A DNA stretch of 64,000 nucleotides from Rhodoplanes tepidamans (GCF_030813915.1 NZ_JAUSUJ010000010.1:1-64000); one strand, 5' to 3'; numbered from the stretch's first letter, positions 19,811 to 27,928 are shown. Made by a program: numbers and translations. Notes: a model not told the origin generated them from the letters alone.

Positions 19811-21475
19811 TCACATGCTCGGATAGACCGGTCCGCCGCCGCCCTCCGGCGCCACCCAGGTGATGTTGCCGTTGGGGTCCTTGATGTCGCAGGTCTTGCA
19901 GTGCACGCAGTTCTGCGCGTTGATGACGAAGCGCATCCGCGCCTGCGGCCCGTCGTCCTCGCGCACCCATTCGTACACGCCGGCCGGGCAGTACCGTCCC
20001 GAGGGGCCGGCGAAGACGTCGTATTCGGACGCCTTCTGCAGGCCGGGATCGGCCAGCAGAAGGTGCACCGGCTGGTCCTCCTCGTGATTGGTGTTGGAGA
20101 GATAGACGGAGGACAGCCGGTCGAAGGTGAGGACGCCGTCGGGCTTCGGATAGGTGATCGGCCGGCAGCTCGCCGCCGGCTTCAGGCAGGCGGCGTCGGA
20201 CTTGCCGTGCGGGCGCGTTCCGAACAGCGAGAAGCCGAGCGTGTTGGCCCACATGTCGAGGCCGCCGAGGCCGATGCCGACCGCGGTGCCGAAGCGCGAC
20301 CACAGCGGCTTGGCATTGCGGACCTTCCACAGATCCTTGCCGATGTCGGAGGTGCGCCAGCCCTCCTCGTAGTCCTTCAGCTCGTCGCCGGCCCGGCCGG
20401 CCGCGAGCGCCGCGGCGAGGTGCTCGGCCGCCAGCATGCCGGACAGCATGGCGTTGTGGGTGCCCTTGATGCGCGGCACGTTGAGGAAGCCGGCGTCGTC
20501 GCCGATCAGCACGCCGCCCGGGAACGCGACCTTCGGGACCGACTGCCAGCCGCCCTCGGCGATGGCGCGGGCCCCGTAGCCGATGCGCTTGCCGCCCGCG
20601 AAGGTGTCGCGCACCAGCGGATGCGTCTTGAAGCGCTGGAACTCCTCGAACGGCGAGAGATAGGGGTTCTCGTAGTTGAGGTGCAGCACGAAGCCGACCG
20701 CCACGAGCCCGTCGCCGTAGTGGTAGAGGAACGAGCCGCCGCCGGTCTTGTTGTCGAGCGGCCAGCCGAAGGTGTGCTGCACGAGCCCGGGCTGGTGCTT
20801 GTCCGGCGCGACCTGCCAGAGCTCCTTGATGCCGATTCCGAACTTCTGCGGCTCGCGGTCCCGGCAGAGGTCGTATTTCGCCAGCAGGCGCTTGCCGAGA
20901 TGGCCGCGCGCCCCCTCGGCGAACAGCGTGTACTTGGCGCGCAGCTCCATGCCGCGGGTGAACGTGTCCTTGGGCTCGCCGTCGCGGCCCACGCCCATGT
21001 CGCCCGTGGCGACGCCGACCACCTCGCCGTCGTCGCCGAACAGCACCTCGGAGGCGGCGAAGCCCGGATAGATCTCGACGCCGAGCGCCTCGGCCTTGCC
21101 GGCGAGCCATTTGCAGACGTCGCCGAGCGACACGATGAAGGCGCCGTGGTTGTTCAGGAGCGGCGGCATCAGCCGGTTGGGCAGCCGCACCGCGCGCTGG
21201 CCGAACAGCATGTAGAAGCGGTCGTCCGTCACCGGCGTCTTGATCGGCGTGTCCTCGCTGCGCCACTCCGGCAGCAGGCGGTCGAACGCGATCGGGTCGA
21301 TGCAGGCGCCGGACAGGATGTGGGCGCCGACCTCGGCGCCCTTCTCGACGACGACGACGGACGTGTCGGGGCTGAGCTGCTTCAGACGGATGGCGGCGGC
21401 GAGGCCGGACGGCCCGCCGCCGACGATCACCACGTCGAATTCCATCGCCTCGCGGGCAGGCAGTTCCTCGGACAT
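19811..21475 (-). CDS. Electron transfer flavoprotein-ubiquinone oxidoreductase
   Basis: 554-residue membrane-associated FAD and [4Fe-4S] enzyme that passes electrons from ETF (fatty-acid and amino-acid dehydrogenases) to ubiquinone. It has the FAD-binding DVVIVGGGPSGLAAAIRL near the N-terminus, the VGAHILSGACIDP block, a second flavin segment GVLIGDDAGFLNVP, and a C-terminal ferredoxin-like cluster with Cys in YCPAGVYEW and QNCVHCKTCDIKDP. ATG at 21475 was chosen because it places the FAD motif about 17 residues from the N-terminus, as usual. ETF alpha/beta genes are not in the window. Confidence 0.96.
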   Translation of the reverse strand: MSEELPAREAMEFDVVIVGGGPSGLAAAIRLKQLSPDTSVVVVEKGAEVGAHILSGACIDPIAFDRLLPEWRSEDTPIKTPVTDDRFYMLFGQRAVRLPNRLMPPLLNNHGAFIVSLGDVCKWLAGKAEALGVEIYPGFAASEVLFGDDGEVVGVATGDMGVGRDGEPKDTFTRGMELRAKYTLFAEGARGHLGKRLLAKYDLCRDREPQKFGIGIKELWQVAPDKHQPGLVQHTFGWPLDNKTGGGSFLYHYGDGLVAVGFVLHLNYENPYLSPFEEFQRFKTHPLVRDTFAGGKRIGYGARAIAEGGWQSVPKVAFPGGVLIGDDAGFLNVPRIKGTHNAMLSGMLAAEHLAAALAAGRAGDELKDYEEGWRTSDIGKDLWKVRNAKPLWSRFGTAVGIGLGGLDMWANTLGFSLFGTRPHGKSDAACLKPAASCRPITYPKPDGVLTFDRLSSVYLSNTNHEEDQPVHLLLADPGLQKASEYDVFAGPSGRYCPAGVYEWVREDDGPQARMRFVINAQNCVHCKTCDIKDPNGNITWVAPEGGGGPVYPSM

Positions 21476-21792
21476 CACATCACCCCGATTCGGTCGGCAC
21501 GCACCGCATCCCCCGCGGCGGCAGCCCAGAAAGGCAGACAGAGCGTCGACACACGCTGTGACAATTGGAAGCTGTGGCGCGACACGGCCGCACGGCGCCC
21601 GGACACCCTCCGCGCCGCCGGGCCGCATCGCCCCGCCGCATCGGTATCACCGTCGAAGCGGCGGGGCGACTCCTTGATCTGCCGCAAGACCACGTGCCGC
21701 GAGACGGCGTGCCGCACCATCGGGCCCCGTGCCGCGGCCCCGACGCCCGGGACGGCGCGCCGCGGCGCGATTTGCTGTATGGAGGGGCCGGC
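21476..21792. other. 317-bp divergent intergenic region
   Basis: This lies between the divergent ETF-QO and uracil-DNA glycosylase genes and should contain both promoters. On the minus strand TTGTCA (rc of 21558-21563 region) is a possible -35 box, but no matching -10 box stands out. The only clear site is the GGAGGGG ribosome site of the glycosylase at 21781-21787. Confidence 0.4.
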
Positions 21793-22731
21793 ATGAACCC
21801 CGACCGCACCGCCGCCGCCCGCGATCTCATCGCCTTCTACCTGGAGGCGGGCGTCGACGCGCTCCTGGCCGAGGAGCCGCGCGACCGCCTGCGGCCCGAC
21901 GAGGGGCCGGAGCCGGCAGCCGTTCCGGCGGCGGCCGCGGCGTCGGGCAACGCACCGTCCCAGTCGGCGGCGCCCCAGACGCCGGCGGTCCGAGCTCCCG
22001 CCGAACGCCGCCCGATCGAACGCGCCCCGGTGCGCGGCGACCTCCCGGCCGGCACCGCGGCAGGCGCGCCGCCCGGCGCCCCGGCGGCTCCCGACGAGGC
22101 CGTGATGGCGGCCCGCGCGGCGGCCCGCAGCGCCGCGACGCTCGAGGATCTCGCCGCCATCCTGGCGCGCTTCGACGGCTGCGCCCTCAAGGCGACGGCC
22201 AGCAGGCTCTGCTTCGCCGACGGCAGGCCGGGCGCCCCCCTGATGCTGGTCGGCGAGGCGCCGGGCCGCGACGAGGACCTCGAAGGCCTGCCCTTCGTCG
22301 GCCGCTCCGGCAAGCTTCTGGACCGCATGCTGGCGGCGATCGGCATCGACCGGCACGGCCCGGTGGACCAGGCCGCCTACATCGCCAACACGGTGCCGTG
22401 GCGGCCGCCCGGCAACCGCACCCCGACCCCGCTGGAGACCCAGATCTGCCTGCCCTTCATCCAGCGGCAGATCGAGCTCGCCGATCCCGACGTGCTGGTG
22501 TGCCTGGGGGCGCCGGCCGCCCAGTCCCTGATCGGCACCAAGGAGGGGATCATGCGGACCCGCGGCCGCTGGTTCACGGTGCACACCGGCCGGCGCGAGA
22601 TCCGCGCCATCGCCACCTTCCACCCGGCCTATCTGCTCCGCCAGCCGCTCGCCAAGCGGCTCGCCTGGCGCGACCTCCTGGCCGTCAAGGCGGCGCTGGC
22701 CGAGGCCGCGAAAGCGCGCGCCAAGGGCTGA
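21793..22731 (+). CDS. Uracil-DNA glycosylase, family 4-like
   Basis: 312 residues. Removes uracil from DNA as the first step of base-excision repair. Core motifs are GEAPGRDEDLEGLPFVGRSG (water-activating and uracil-binding block), NTVPWRPPGNRTPTP and the catalytic ATFHPAYLLRQP. About 100 N-terminal residues are an Ala/Pro-rich linker, poorly conserved. Family 4 enzymes bind a [4Fe-4S] cluster with CxxC plus two further Cys. Here GCALKATASRLC replaces a plain CxxC, although two later Cys (QIC, VLVC) are present, so the cluster is uncertain. ATG 21793 has GGAGGGG upstream. Confidence 0.88.
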   Translation: MNPDRTAAARDLIAFYLEAGVDALLAEEPRDRLRPDEGPEPAAVPAAAAASGNAPSQSAAPQTPAVRAPAERRPIERAPVRGDLPAGTAAGAPPGAPAAPDEAVMAARAAARSAATLEDLAAILARFDGCALKATASRLCFADGRPGAPLMLVGEAPGRDEDLEGLPFVGRSGKLLDRMLAAIGIDRHGPVDQAAYIANTVPWRPPGNRTPTPLETQICLPFIQRQIELADPDVLVCLGAPAAQSLIGTKEGIMRTRGRWFTVHTGRREIRAIATFHPAYLLRQPLAKRLAWRDLLAVKAALAEAAKARAKG

Positions 22732-22754
22732 CGGCGGGACATCGCCGTCGGCCC
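22725..22754. terminator. Bidirectional hairpin terminator
   Basis: 12-bp arms (22725-22736 and 22743-22754, one G-U pair) around a 6-nt loop. It overlaps the glycosylase stop codon and lies between two convergent genes, so it could serve both. Confidence 0.5.
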
Positions 22755-22809
22755 TGGCAGCCATGTTCGGAGCAGCCGTGTCTCGGGTATGCCGACGGTC
22801 CCGCGGCCC

Positions 22810-23277
22810 TCAGGGCCGGGCCATCCGGCAGGCGGGATTGTAGGCCCAGTTGCGGTCGAGGCCGACCACGCACCACTCCACCCCGGTGCTCGCGCCGGCG
22901 AAACCGGTGTTCTCGGCGATCGAGTAGTGGATGGTCCGGGCGTGACCGTCGTTGGTGAGCACCCGGCCGGAGCAGAAGCGGCGCGGAATGGTGCCCGACG
23001 CCCACGGCATGAACTTCACCTCGTGGACGCGCTCGAAGCCGACGATCTTCAGCTCCGAGTTCCAGAACCGGCGCTCCTTCTCGGCGAAGGCCTCCTGGAT
23101 CTGCAGGAGCGGCCACGACTCCTCGCAGAGCGGCACCACCGCGTCGTAGCGCGGGCCGGACAGCCAGAAGTTCAGCTCGAACAGGTTGGCGGCCCGCGAA
23201 TCGGCCGCGACGCCCCACAGGAGCGCCGCGGCCGCAGCCGTCGCCAGCAACCGGACGTATTTCCGAGTGGCGCTCAT
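22810..23277 (-). CDS. Conserved secreted hypothetical protein
   Basis: 155 residues. A signal peptide (RKYVRLLATAAAAALLWGVA, cleaved after DSRAA) precedes a compact domain with three Cys (VVPLCEESW, PRRFCSGRV, VEWCVVGLDRNW) and a closing AYNPACRMARP. The even number of Cys counting the last suggests periplasmic disulfides. I recall similar small proteins in this order but can name no function. It ends convergent with the glycosylase gene. It lies 142 bp downstream of the radical SAM gene on the same strand, but its composition matches the core genome, so I do not count it as part of the island. Confidence 0.75.
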   Translation of the reverse strand: MSATRKYVRLLATAAAAALLWGVAADSRAANLFELNFWLSGPRYDAVVPLCEESWPLLQIQEAFAEKERRFWNSELKIVGFERVHEVKFMPWASGTIPRRFCSGRVLTNDGHARTIHYSIAENTGFAGASTGVEWCVVGLDRNWAYNPACRMARP

Positions 23278-23419
23278 GGCCAGTCCCCCACCTTCCCCCG
23301 CGCCGACCGTGCCGCGGTGGTCCCCGGGGGTCAAGGCCCGCCGGCCGCCCGGACGCACGAAGCCGGGAAGGTGTGGCCCGGCTGCACAGGGGGTGAGGCC
23401 GGGGCGAGCGGGCCGACCA

Positions 23420-24763
23420 TCAGGATGCGGCGCGCCGCCGTCGCGCGGCAGCGACATAGGCACAGGACGGGTCAGGCGCGGAGACGTCGCCGAAGGCGTC
23501 GAACGCCAGCGCCCGGCAGCCGCCGTCGCACAACACGGACAGCTTGCTGCATCTGTTGCACGGGTCGATGCCCGCCAACGCGATGCCGCGCATCGCCCGG
23601 AAGCAGCCGGCGTCACGCCATTCCGACAGGAAATGTCCATTCCATATCATGCCGGAATGGGCCGTCGGGACCTCGGTGTCGCCGAAAATCGCACACGGAA
23701 CCATGGTCCCGTCCGAGCGAATCGTGGCCAGCATCGTTCCGGCCGCACAGGTCGCCAGCCCGTTTCGCGGCCCCGTGTCCTCGAACGGCTCGGAATGGCT
23801 CCACATGAAGCGGTTGCCGATATGCATCGTATCGAAGTCGGCCCGGTGTCGATCCCGGATCGCCTGAAACAGCGGCTCGCGGGCGATCGCCTCGCCATCG
23901 TCGAGAAAAACCGTCGTGTTCTCTCGGGCCCTGCCAATCGGCAACGGCATGCGCACGACCCACGAGGCGACGCCATTCCGCTTGAGGAGGACCGCCAGAT
24001 CGTCCAGCGCGTCGATGTTCCGACGCGAGACCGTCGTCTGAGCGACGACCGGAACACCGCGATCACGAAACAGGCGGAGGGCGGCAACGACACGCTCCAG
24101 CACGTCCGGACGGCCCCTGAAACGGGCGAAGTCCGTGGAATCGGCCGCGTCGACGCTTACATTTACGAGATCGACCGCGCCGGCGATCCAATCGATGTTG
24201 GCGGCCGTCACCAGCGTCCCGTTGGTGGCCAGGACGACCTCCGCGGCCAACGGCCTGATCAGTTCCAGGATCGTCCGCAGATCGGAGTGCATCAGGGGCT
24301 CGCCGCCCGACACGATGATTCCTCTGACCTTGACCCCCGCCTCTCGCACCTCTTCGACGACGGAGCGGATTTCGTCGAGGCTCGGCTGCCGGCCCGCGGC
24401 CGACGACTCGTTGTAGCAATGCATGCATCTGAGATTGCACTTGCCGGTCACCTCCCAGTGGATCTCGAGCGGAGCCGACAAGGTCGGGACGCAGCCGTGA
24501 GTGACGCCGATCGCGACGCCGTGCGCCCGGTTCCAGCGATCCGGATGATCCAGATCGTCCCGCACGGAGCGGATGTCCCGGATGACAGCCTCGGGCGCCT
24601 CGACGTTAAACCGTTCCCCGATGTAGCCGACGATGTCGTCGTCGGACCACTTACGGGAGATGCCGAAACAGATTTCGTAACCGGTGTGATTGATGAACTT
24701 CAGAGTGCCCGTCTCGGTGTGGTAGAGCACCCCGCCGAACGGCTCACGTCGGAGAAAGTACAT
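23420..24763 (-). CDS. Radical SAM/SPASM peptide-modifying enzyme with PqqD-like domain
   Basis: 447 residues in three parts. Residues 1-75 (REPFGGVLYHTETG...) resemble the PqqD/MftB-type precursor-recognition domain. Residues 98-320 are a radical SAM core with Cys109, Cys113 and Cys116 (CNLRCMHC) and the SAM-binding SGGEP at 152-156. The C-terminal SPASM region has Cys339, G352-x4-Cys357, Cys402, Cys405, Cys412, Cys416 and Cys434, enough for two auxiliary iron-sulfur clusters. This is the architecture of enzymes that crosslink or epimerise ribosomal peptides. ATG 24763 was chosen over an upstream start at 24883: GGGAGGAGG lies 9 bases before it and the PqqD-like domain starts there. GC content is lower than the neighbours. 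No pqq or mycofactocin genes are nearby. Confidence 0.9.
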   Translation of the reverse strand: MYFLRREPFGGVLYHTETGTLKFINHTGYEICFGISRKWSDDDIVGYIGERFNVEAPEAVIRDIRSVRDDLDHPDRWNRAHGVAIGVTHGCVPTLSAPLEIHWEVTGKCNLRCMHCYNESSAAGRQPSLDEIRSVVEEVREAGVKVRGIIVSGGEPLMHSDLRTILELIRPLAAEVVLATNGTLVTAANIDWIAGAVDLVNVSVDAADSTDFARFRGRPDVLERVVAALRLFRDRGVPVVAQTTVSRRNIDALDDLAVLLKRNGVASWVVRMPLPIGRARENTTVFLDDGEAIAREPLFQAIRDRHRADFDTMHIGNRFMWSHSEPFEDTGPRNGLATCAAGTMLATIRSDGTMVPCAIFGDTEVPTAHSGMIWNGHFLSEWRDAGCFRAMRGIALAGIDPCNRCSKLSVLCDGGCRALAFDAFGDVSAPDPSCAYVAAARRRRAAS

Positions 24764-24782
24764 GCTCGTGCCCCTCCTCCCG

Positions 24783-24816
24783 ACGGCAGGGGGGAATGGC
24801 AAAATCCTCCCCTGCC
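24783..24816 (-). promoter_or_regulatory. Hairpin between precursor peptide and enzyme genes
   Basis: Perfect 9-bp arms (24783-24791 and 24808-24816, CGGCAGGGG/CCCCTGCCG), extended by inner pairs, lie just upstream of the ribosome site of the radical SAM gene. No U-tract follows on the minus strand, so it is more likely a partial attenuator or RNA-processing hairpin that keeps peptide output above enzyme output, as is common in RiPP operons. Confidence 0.5.
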
Positions 24817-24944
24817 GCTGAGCGCGGATCGGCTGCGACTTCGTCCTCGGGATGATCTCGCCGTCTGCCGGACGCGAGACCACGCGTCCCGTTCCGCACA
24901 GTGGGAGAGGGCACCAGTCCCGGAAGCGAACTCCGCCGAGCGGC

Positions 24945-25124
24945 CTACGACGCTTCCAGAACCCTGATCTCGACGGGCTCTTCGCGGATGCTGATCGATT
25001 TCTGATCCCGCGCTTCCCGGCCCGACGAATAATAGACCGTTACCGTGTTGGCGCAGGAGCATTGGCACAGGATCCCGGTGGCCTCGTCTGTACGGGCCAC
25101 CGTGTAGGAGACTTTCTCAGCCAT
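24945..25124 (-). CDS. Candidate RiPP precursor peptide, CxCxC core
   Basis: 59-residue peptide directly upstream of the radical SAM gene on the same strand. It begins MAEKVSYTVARTDEATG, has three closely spaced Cys at 20, 22 and 24 (ILCQCSCANTV), then VTVYYSSG and a charged C-terminal half ending VEIRVLEAS. The ATG has a GAGGAG site 7 bases upstream. No signal peptide, double-Gly cleavage site or known precursor family is recognisable. The Cys cluster and Thr/Tyr/Ser-rich stretch are plausible modification sites. It could instead be a small metal-binding protein. A pairing with the enzyme is inferred from adjacency, shared strand and shared low-GC context. Confidence 0.7.
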   Translation of the reverse strand: MAEKVSYTVARTDEATGILCQCSCANTVTVYYSSGREARDQKSISIREEPVEIRVLEAS

Positions 25125-25188
25125 CGAATTCTCCTCGGTTCACAGTCGTAGAACATCGAAGGAAGAGGCTGCCTCTACTGCAACTAAA

Positions 25189-25217
25189 ACCATACACCAA
25201 AACCGCAAACAACGCAA
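25189..25217 (-). promoter_or_regulatory. Putative sigma-70 promoter of the peptide/radical SAM operon
   Basis: On the minus strand TTGCGT (25212-25217) and TATGGT (25189-25194) are 17 nt apart, 64 nt before the peptide start codon. The region 25125-25270 is roughly half AT, far below the window average, and has no coding frame. Confidence 0.45.
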
Positions 25218-25379
25218 CTACAGGTTACGTCTCCGTCACGGCACTCGTTCACTTATCTCATATATTTCAAAGCTATCCTCAGACGCGGGGGCGGCTCCGC
25301 TGCAGGTGCGGCGGACCGGTTGACACAGTTCGGAAGGTCGGCTGCCGCCGGGCCGACGTTGCGTTCCGAAGGCGCGCCT

Positions 25380-26165
25380 TCACCTCCGCGACGCCTCCCC
25401 CGTCCCGCCCCAGTCCCCCAGCACCGCCTGGACCAGTGCCAGGGCGGCGACCGCGGCCGTGTCGGCGCGCAGGATGCGCGGGCCGAGCGCCAGGCGGATC
25501 ACGCCGGGGCGGGCGAGGAGAAGGTCGCGCTCGTCCTCGGAGAAGCCACCCTCCGGGCCGATCAGCACGGCGAGCGGCACGGCTCCGCCGGCCGCGGCCT
25601 CGGCCCGGACCGGCCCCAGGGCGGCGACCGGGTCGATGACCGGAGCGTCCTCGTCGCAGAACACCAGGCGGCGCGCCGGATCGAGCCCGGCCACGGCCTT
25701 GTCGAGCGACACCGGCTCGTCGACCGCCGGCAGCGCCAGGACGCCGCACTGCTCGGCCGCCTCGACCACGTTGGCCCGCATCCGGCCGGTGTTCACCCGC
25801 TCCGCCTGGGTGTGGCGCGTGACCACCGGCTGCAGCCGCGAGGCCCCCATCTCGACCGCCTTCTGGACCACGTAGTCGAGCCGGGCCCGCTTCAACGGGG
25901 CGAAGAGGTAGTGGAGATCGCCGGCCGGCGTCTGGGCCCGGGTCTGCTCGGCGACCGCGAGCGCCATGGCGCGGCGGCCCTCCTCGGCGAGGGCGGTCCG
26001 CCATTCGCCGTCGCGGCCGTTGAAGGCCAGCACCGGGTCGCCGGGCTTGAGGCGGAGCACGTCCCTGAGATAATGCAGGTGCGGCGCCGACAGGGGGACG
26101 CGGCCGCCGGCTTCGAGCGGCGCCTCGACATGCAGGCGGGGGCTGCGGAAATCGTAGCGCGGCAT
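25380..26165 (-). CDS. rsmE: 16S rRNA (uracil1498-N3)-methyltransferase
   Basis: 261-residue SPOUT-fold methyltransferase that makes m3U1498 in 16S rRNA. Features: N-terminal PUA-like domain (HLHYLRDVLRLKPGD), then AVEMGASRLQPVVTRHTQ, and the knot with VLIGPEGGFSEDE and LALGPRILRADTAAVAAL, the SAM-binding core. ATG at 26165. It is divergent from the APWP-repeat protein and ubiA; the rsmE/ubiA neighbourhood is common in alphaproteobacteria. The low-GC island begins just beyond its 3' end. Confidence 0.95.
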   Translation of the reverse strand: MPRYDFRSPRLHVEAPLEAGGRVPLSAPHLHYLRDVLRLKPGDPVLAFNGRDGEWRTALAEEGRRAMALAVAEQTRAQTPAGDLHYLFAPLKRARLDYVVQKAVEMGASRLQPVVTRHTQAERVNTGRMRANVVEAAEQCGVLALPAVDEPVSLDKAVAGLDPARRLVFCDEDAPVIDPVAALGPVRAEAAAGGAVPLAVLIGPEGGFSEDERDLLLARPGVIRLALGPRILRADTAAVAALALVQAVLGDWGGTGEASRR

Positions 26166-26306
26166 CGCGCTCCTCCGGACACGGCGCCCGGCCGCAGCGG
26201 CCGGGCTCTGCAACAGGCGCGGGAACGGAGCGCGAATCGCCCCCTTCTCGCCGGATTTTCAGTCTCTTGTAGTTCGGAAACCAATTCCGGACAGGGGGGA
26301 TACGGC

Positions 26307-27008
26307 ATGCGGACGACGCGACCCGGAGGACCGGTACCATACCGGTCGATCCTCGCCGGCCTGGTCGCCGCGGGACTGCTCGCCCCCGCGGCCGTCGCCC
26401 AGGCGCCGTGGCCCGACAGCCCGCCGGCGGCGAGCGGCGGCACCGCGCCGTGGCCGAGCGATCCGCCCCAGTCCGGCGGCGCCGCCGCGCCGTGGCCGTC
26501 GTCTCCGCCGCGCGCCGGCATGGCGTCGACTCCGTCCCCGATGGGCGCCGCGCCGATGGGCGCCGGCCCGATGAGCCCGCGCGGCGGTGCCGGCGGGCAG
26601 CCGCCCTGCATGGAGGAGTTCAGCAAGCTCCAGGCCGAGACCGACAAGCGCGGCAAGGCCGCCAAGGCCGGTGTCGACAAGAAGCTGCCGCGCGAGGAGC
26701 TGTGCAAGCTGTTCACCAGCTTCGCCGGCGCGATCGGCAACTGGGCGAAGTTCGCCCGCGAGAAGGCGCCGACCTGCGGCATCCCGCCGAAGATCGTCGA
26801 GCAGCTCAAGGTCGGCAGCGTCAACATCGGCAAGACCGCCAAGCAGGCCTGTGCGGCCGGCCCGATGGGCCCCGGCCCGGCCGCCGCCGGCCCGCCGAGC
26901 CTCAGCGAGGCGCTCGGCACCGCCCGCTCGCCGCTCGGCAGCGCATCCGGCGGCAAGCCGAGCACCGGCACGTTCAACACCCTCACGGGAAGCTCGATCG
27001 CGCGATGA
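26307..27008 (+). CDS. Secreted protein with APWP repeats
   Basis: 233 residues. A signal peptide (SILAGLVAAGLLAPAAVAQ) is followed by a Pro/Gly-rich segment with three copies of an (A/Q)APWP-x5-PP unit, then Met/Gly/Pro-rich spacer. A compact helical domain at residues 95-190 has four Cys (PPCMEEFSKL, EELCKLF, APTCGIPP, KQACAAGP) that could form two disulfides. The ATG has an AGGGGGGA site 7 bases upstream. Its stop overlaps the ubiA start (ATGA), so the two are translationally coupled. Function unknown; coupling suggests an envelope role or simply shared expression. Confidence 0.8.
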   Translation: MRTTRPGGPVPYRSILAGLVAAGLLAPAAVAQAPWPDSPPAASGGTAPWPSDPPQSGGAAAPWPSSPPRAGMASTPSPMGAAPMGAGPMSPRGGAGGQPPCMEEFSKLQAETDKRGKAAKAGVDKKLPREELCKLFTSFAGAIGNWAKFAREKAPTCGIPPKIVEQLKVGSVNIGKTAKQACAAGPMGPGPAAAGPPSLSEALGTARSPLGSASGGKPSTGTFNTLTGSSIAR

Positions 27009-27928
27009 ACACGTTCCAGGGCCGGATCGCGGATTCGGTCGGCAACTGGGTCGACCGCAACGCACCGTCCGCCGTCAAGCCGTATCTCCGCCTCTCGCGC
27101 TTCGACCGTCCGATCGGCGCCTGGCTGCTGCTGATCCCGTGCTGGTGGTCGGCGGCGCTCGCCGCCGTGGCGGCCGGCCAGCCGCTGCCGAACGTCTGGC
27201 ACCTGATCCTGTTCTTCGTCGGTGCCTTCGTGATGCGCGGCGCCGGCTGCACCTGGAACGACATCGCCGACCACGACATCGACAAGAAGGTGGAGCGCAC
27301 CCGGCTGCGGCCGATCGCGTCGGGCGCCGTGACGCTGTCGCAGGCGCTCGCCTATGCGATCCTGCAGTCGCTGGTCGGTTTCCTGGTGCTGGTCCAGTTC
27401 AACGGCTTCGCCATCGCCACCGGCATCGCCTCGCTCGGCATCGTGGCGCTCTATCCGTTCATGAAGCGCGTCACCTACTGGCCGCAGATCGTGCTCGGCC
27501 TCGCCTTCTCGTGGGGCGCCCTGATGGGCTGGGCCGGAGCCTTCGGCCGGCTCGACGTCGCGCCGATCCTTCTCTATCTCGGCGCGATCGCCTGGGTGAT
27601 CGGCTACGACACCATCTACGCCCACCAGGACCGCGCCGACGACCTGTTCGCCGGCATCAAGTCGACGGCGCTGCTGTTCGGCGAGCGGACGCGGTCGATG
27701 CTGACCTGGCTCTACGGCGCCGCCGTGGTGCTGATCGGGCTCGCCGGCCTCGCGGCGGGCGGCGGCTTCTGGTTCGCGGCCGGGCTCGCGGCCTTCGCGA
27801 TCCATCTCGGCTGGCAGGTGACGACCCTCGACATCGAGGACACCGACCGCTGCCTGATGCAGTTCCGCTCCAACCGCGACGCCGGCCTGCTGCTGTTCGC
27901 CGGGATGGTGCTGGACGCGATGCTGTAG
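27005..27928 (+). CDS. ubiA: 4-hydroxybenzoate polyprenyltransferase
   Basis: 307-residue integral membrane prenyltransferase of ubiquinone biosynthesis; attaches the polyprenyl tail made by IspB to 4-hydroxybenzoate. Both Asp-rich, Mg2+-binding motifs are visible: NDIADHDIDKKVERT (first) and YDTIYAHQDRADD (second), with SRFDRPIGAWLLLIPCWW at the N-terminus. About eight membrane helices are evident. The ATG overlaps the stop of the APWP protein gene by 4 bp. Confidence 0.96.
   Translation: MNTFQGRIADSVGNWVDRNAPSAVKPYLRLSRFDRPIGAWLLLIPCWWSAALAAVAAGQPLPNVWHLILFFVGAFVMRGAGCTWNDIADHDIDKKVERTRLRPIASGAVTLSQALAYAILQSLVGFLVLVQFNGFAIATGIASLGIVALYPFMKRVTYWPQIVLGLAFSWGALMGWAGAFGRLDVAPILLYLGAIAWVIGYDTIYAHQDRADDLFAGIKSTALLFGERTRSMLTWLYGAAVVLIGLAGLAAGGGFWFAAGLAAFAIHLGWQVTTLDIEDTDRCLMQFRSNRDAGLLLFAGMVLDAML

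Noticed and set aside
23420-24763. Enzyme as PqqE or mycofactocin MftC
   Set aside because: No pqqA/B/C or mft genes nearby, and the N-terminal PqqD-like fusion with a CxCxC peptide does not match those systems.
24783-24816. Hairpin as an intrinsic terminator
   Set aside because: No U-tract follows the stem on the transcribed strand; the T-run lies in the loop.
24700-25068. A 122-codon minus-strand frame overlapping the candidate peptide and the enzyme start
   Set aside because: It has no ribosome site, is Arg/Ser-rich with no domain, and conflicts with two frames that both have strong Shine-Dalgarno sites.
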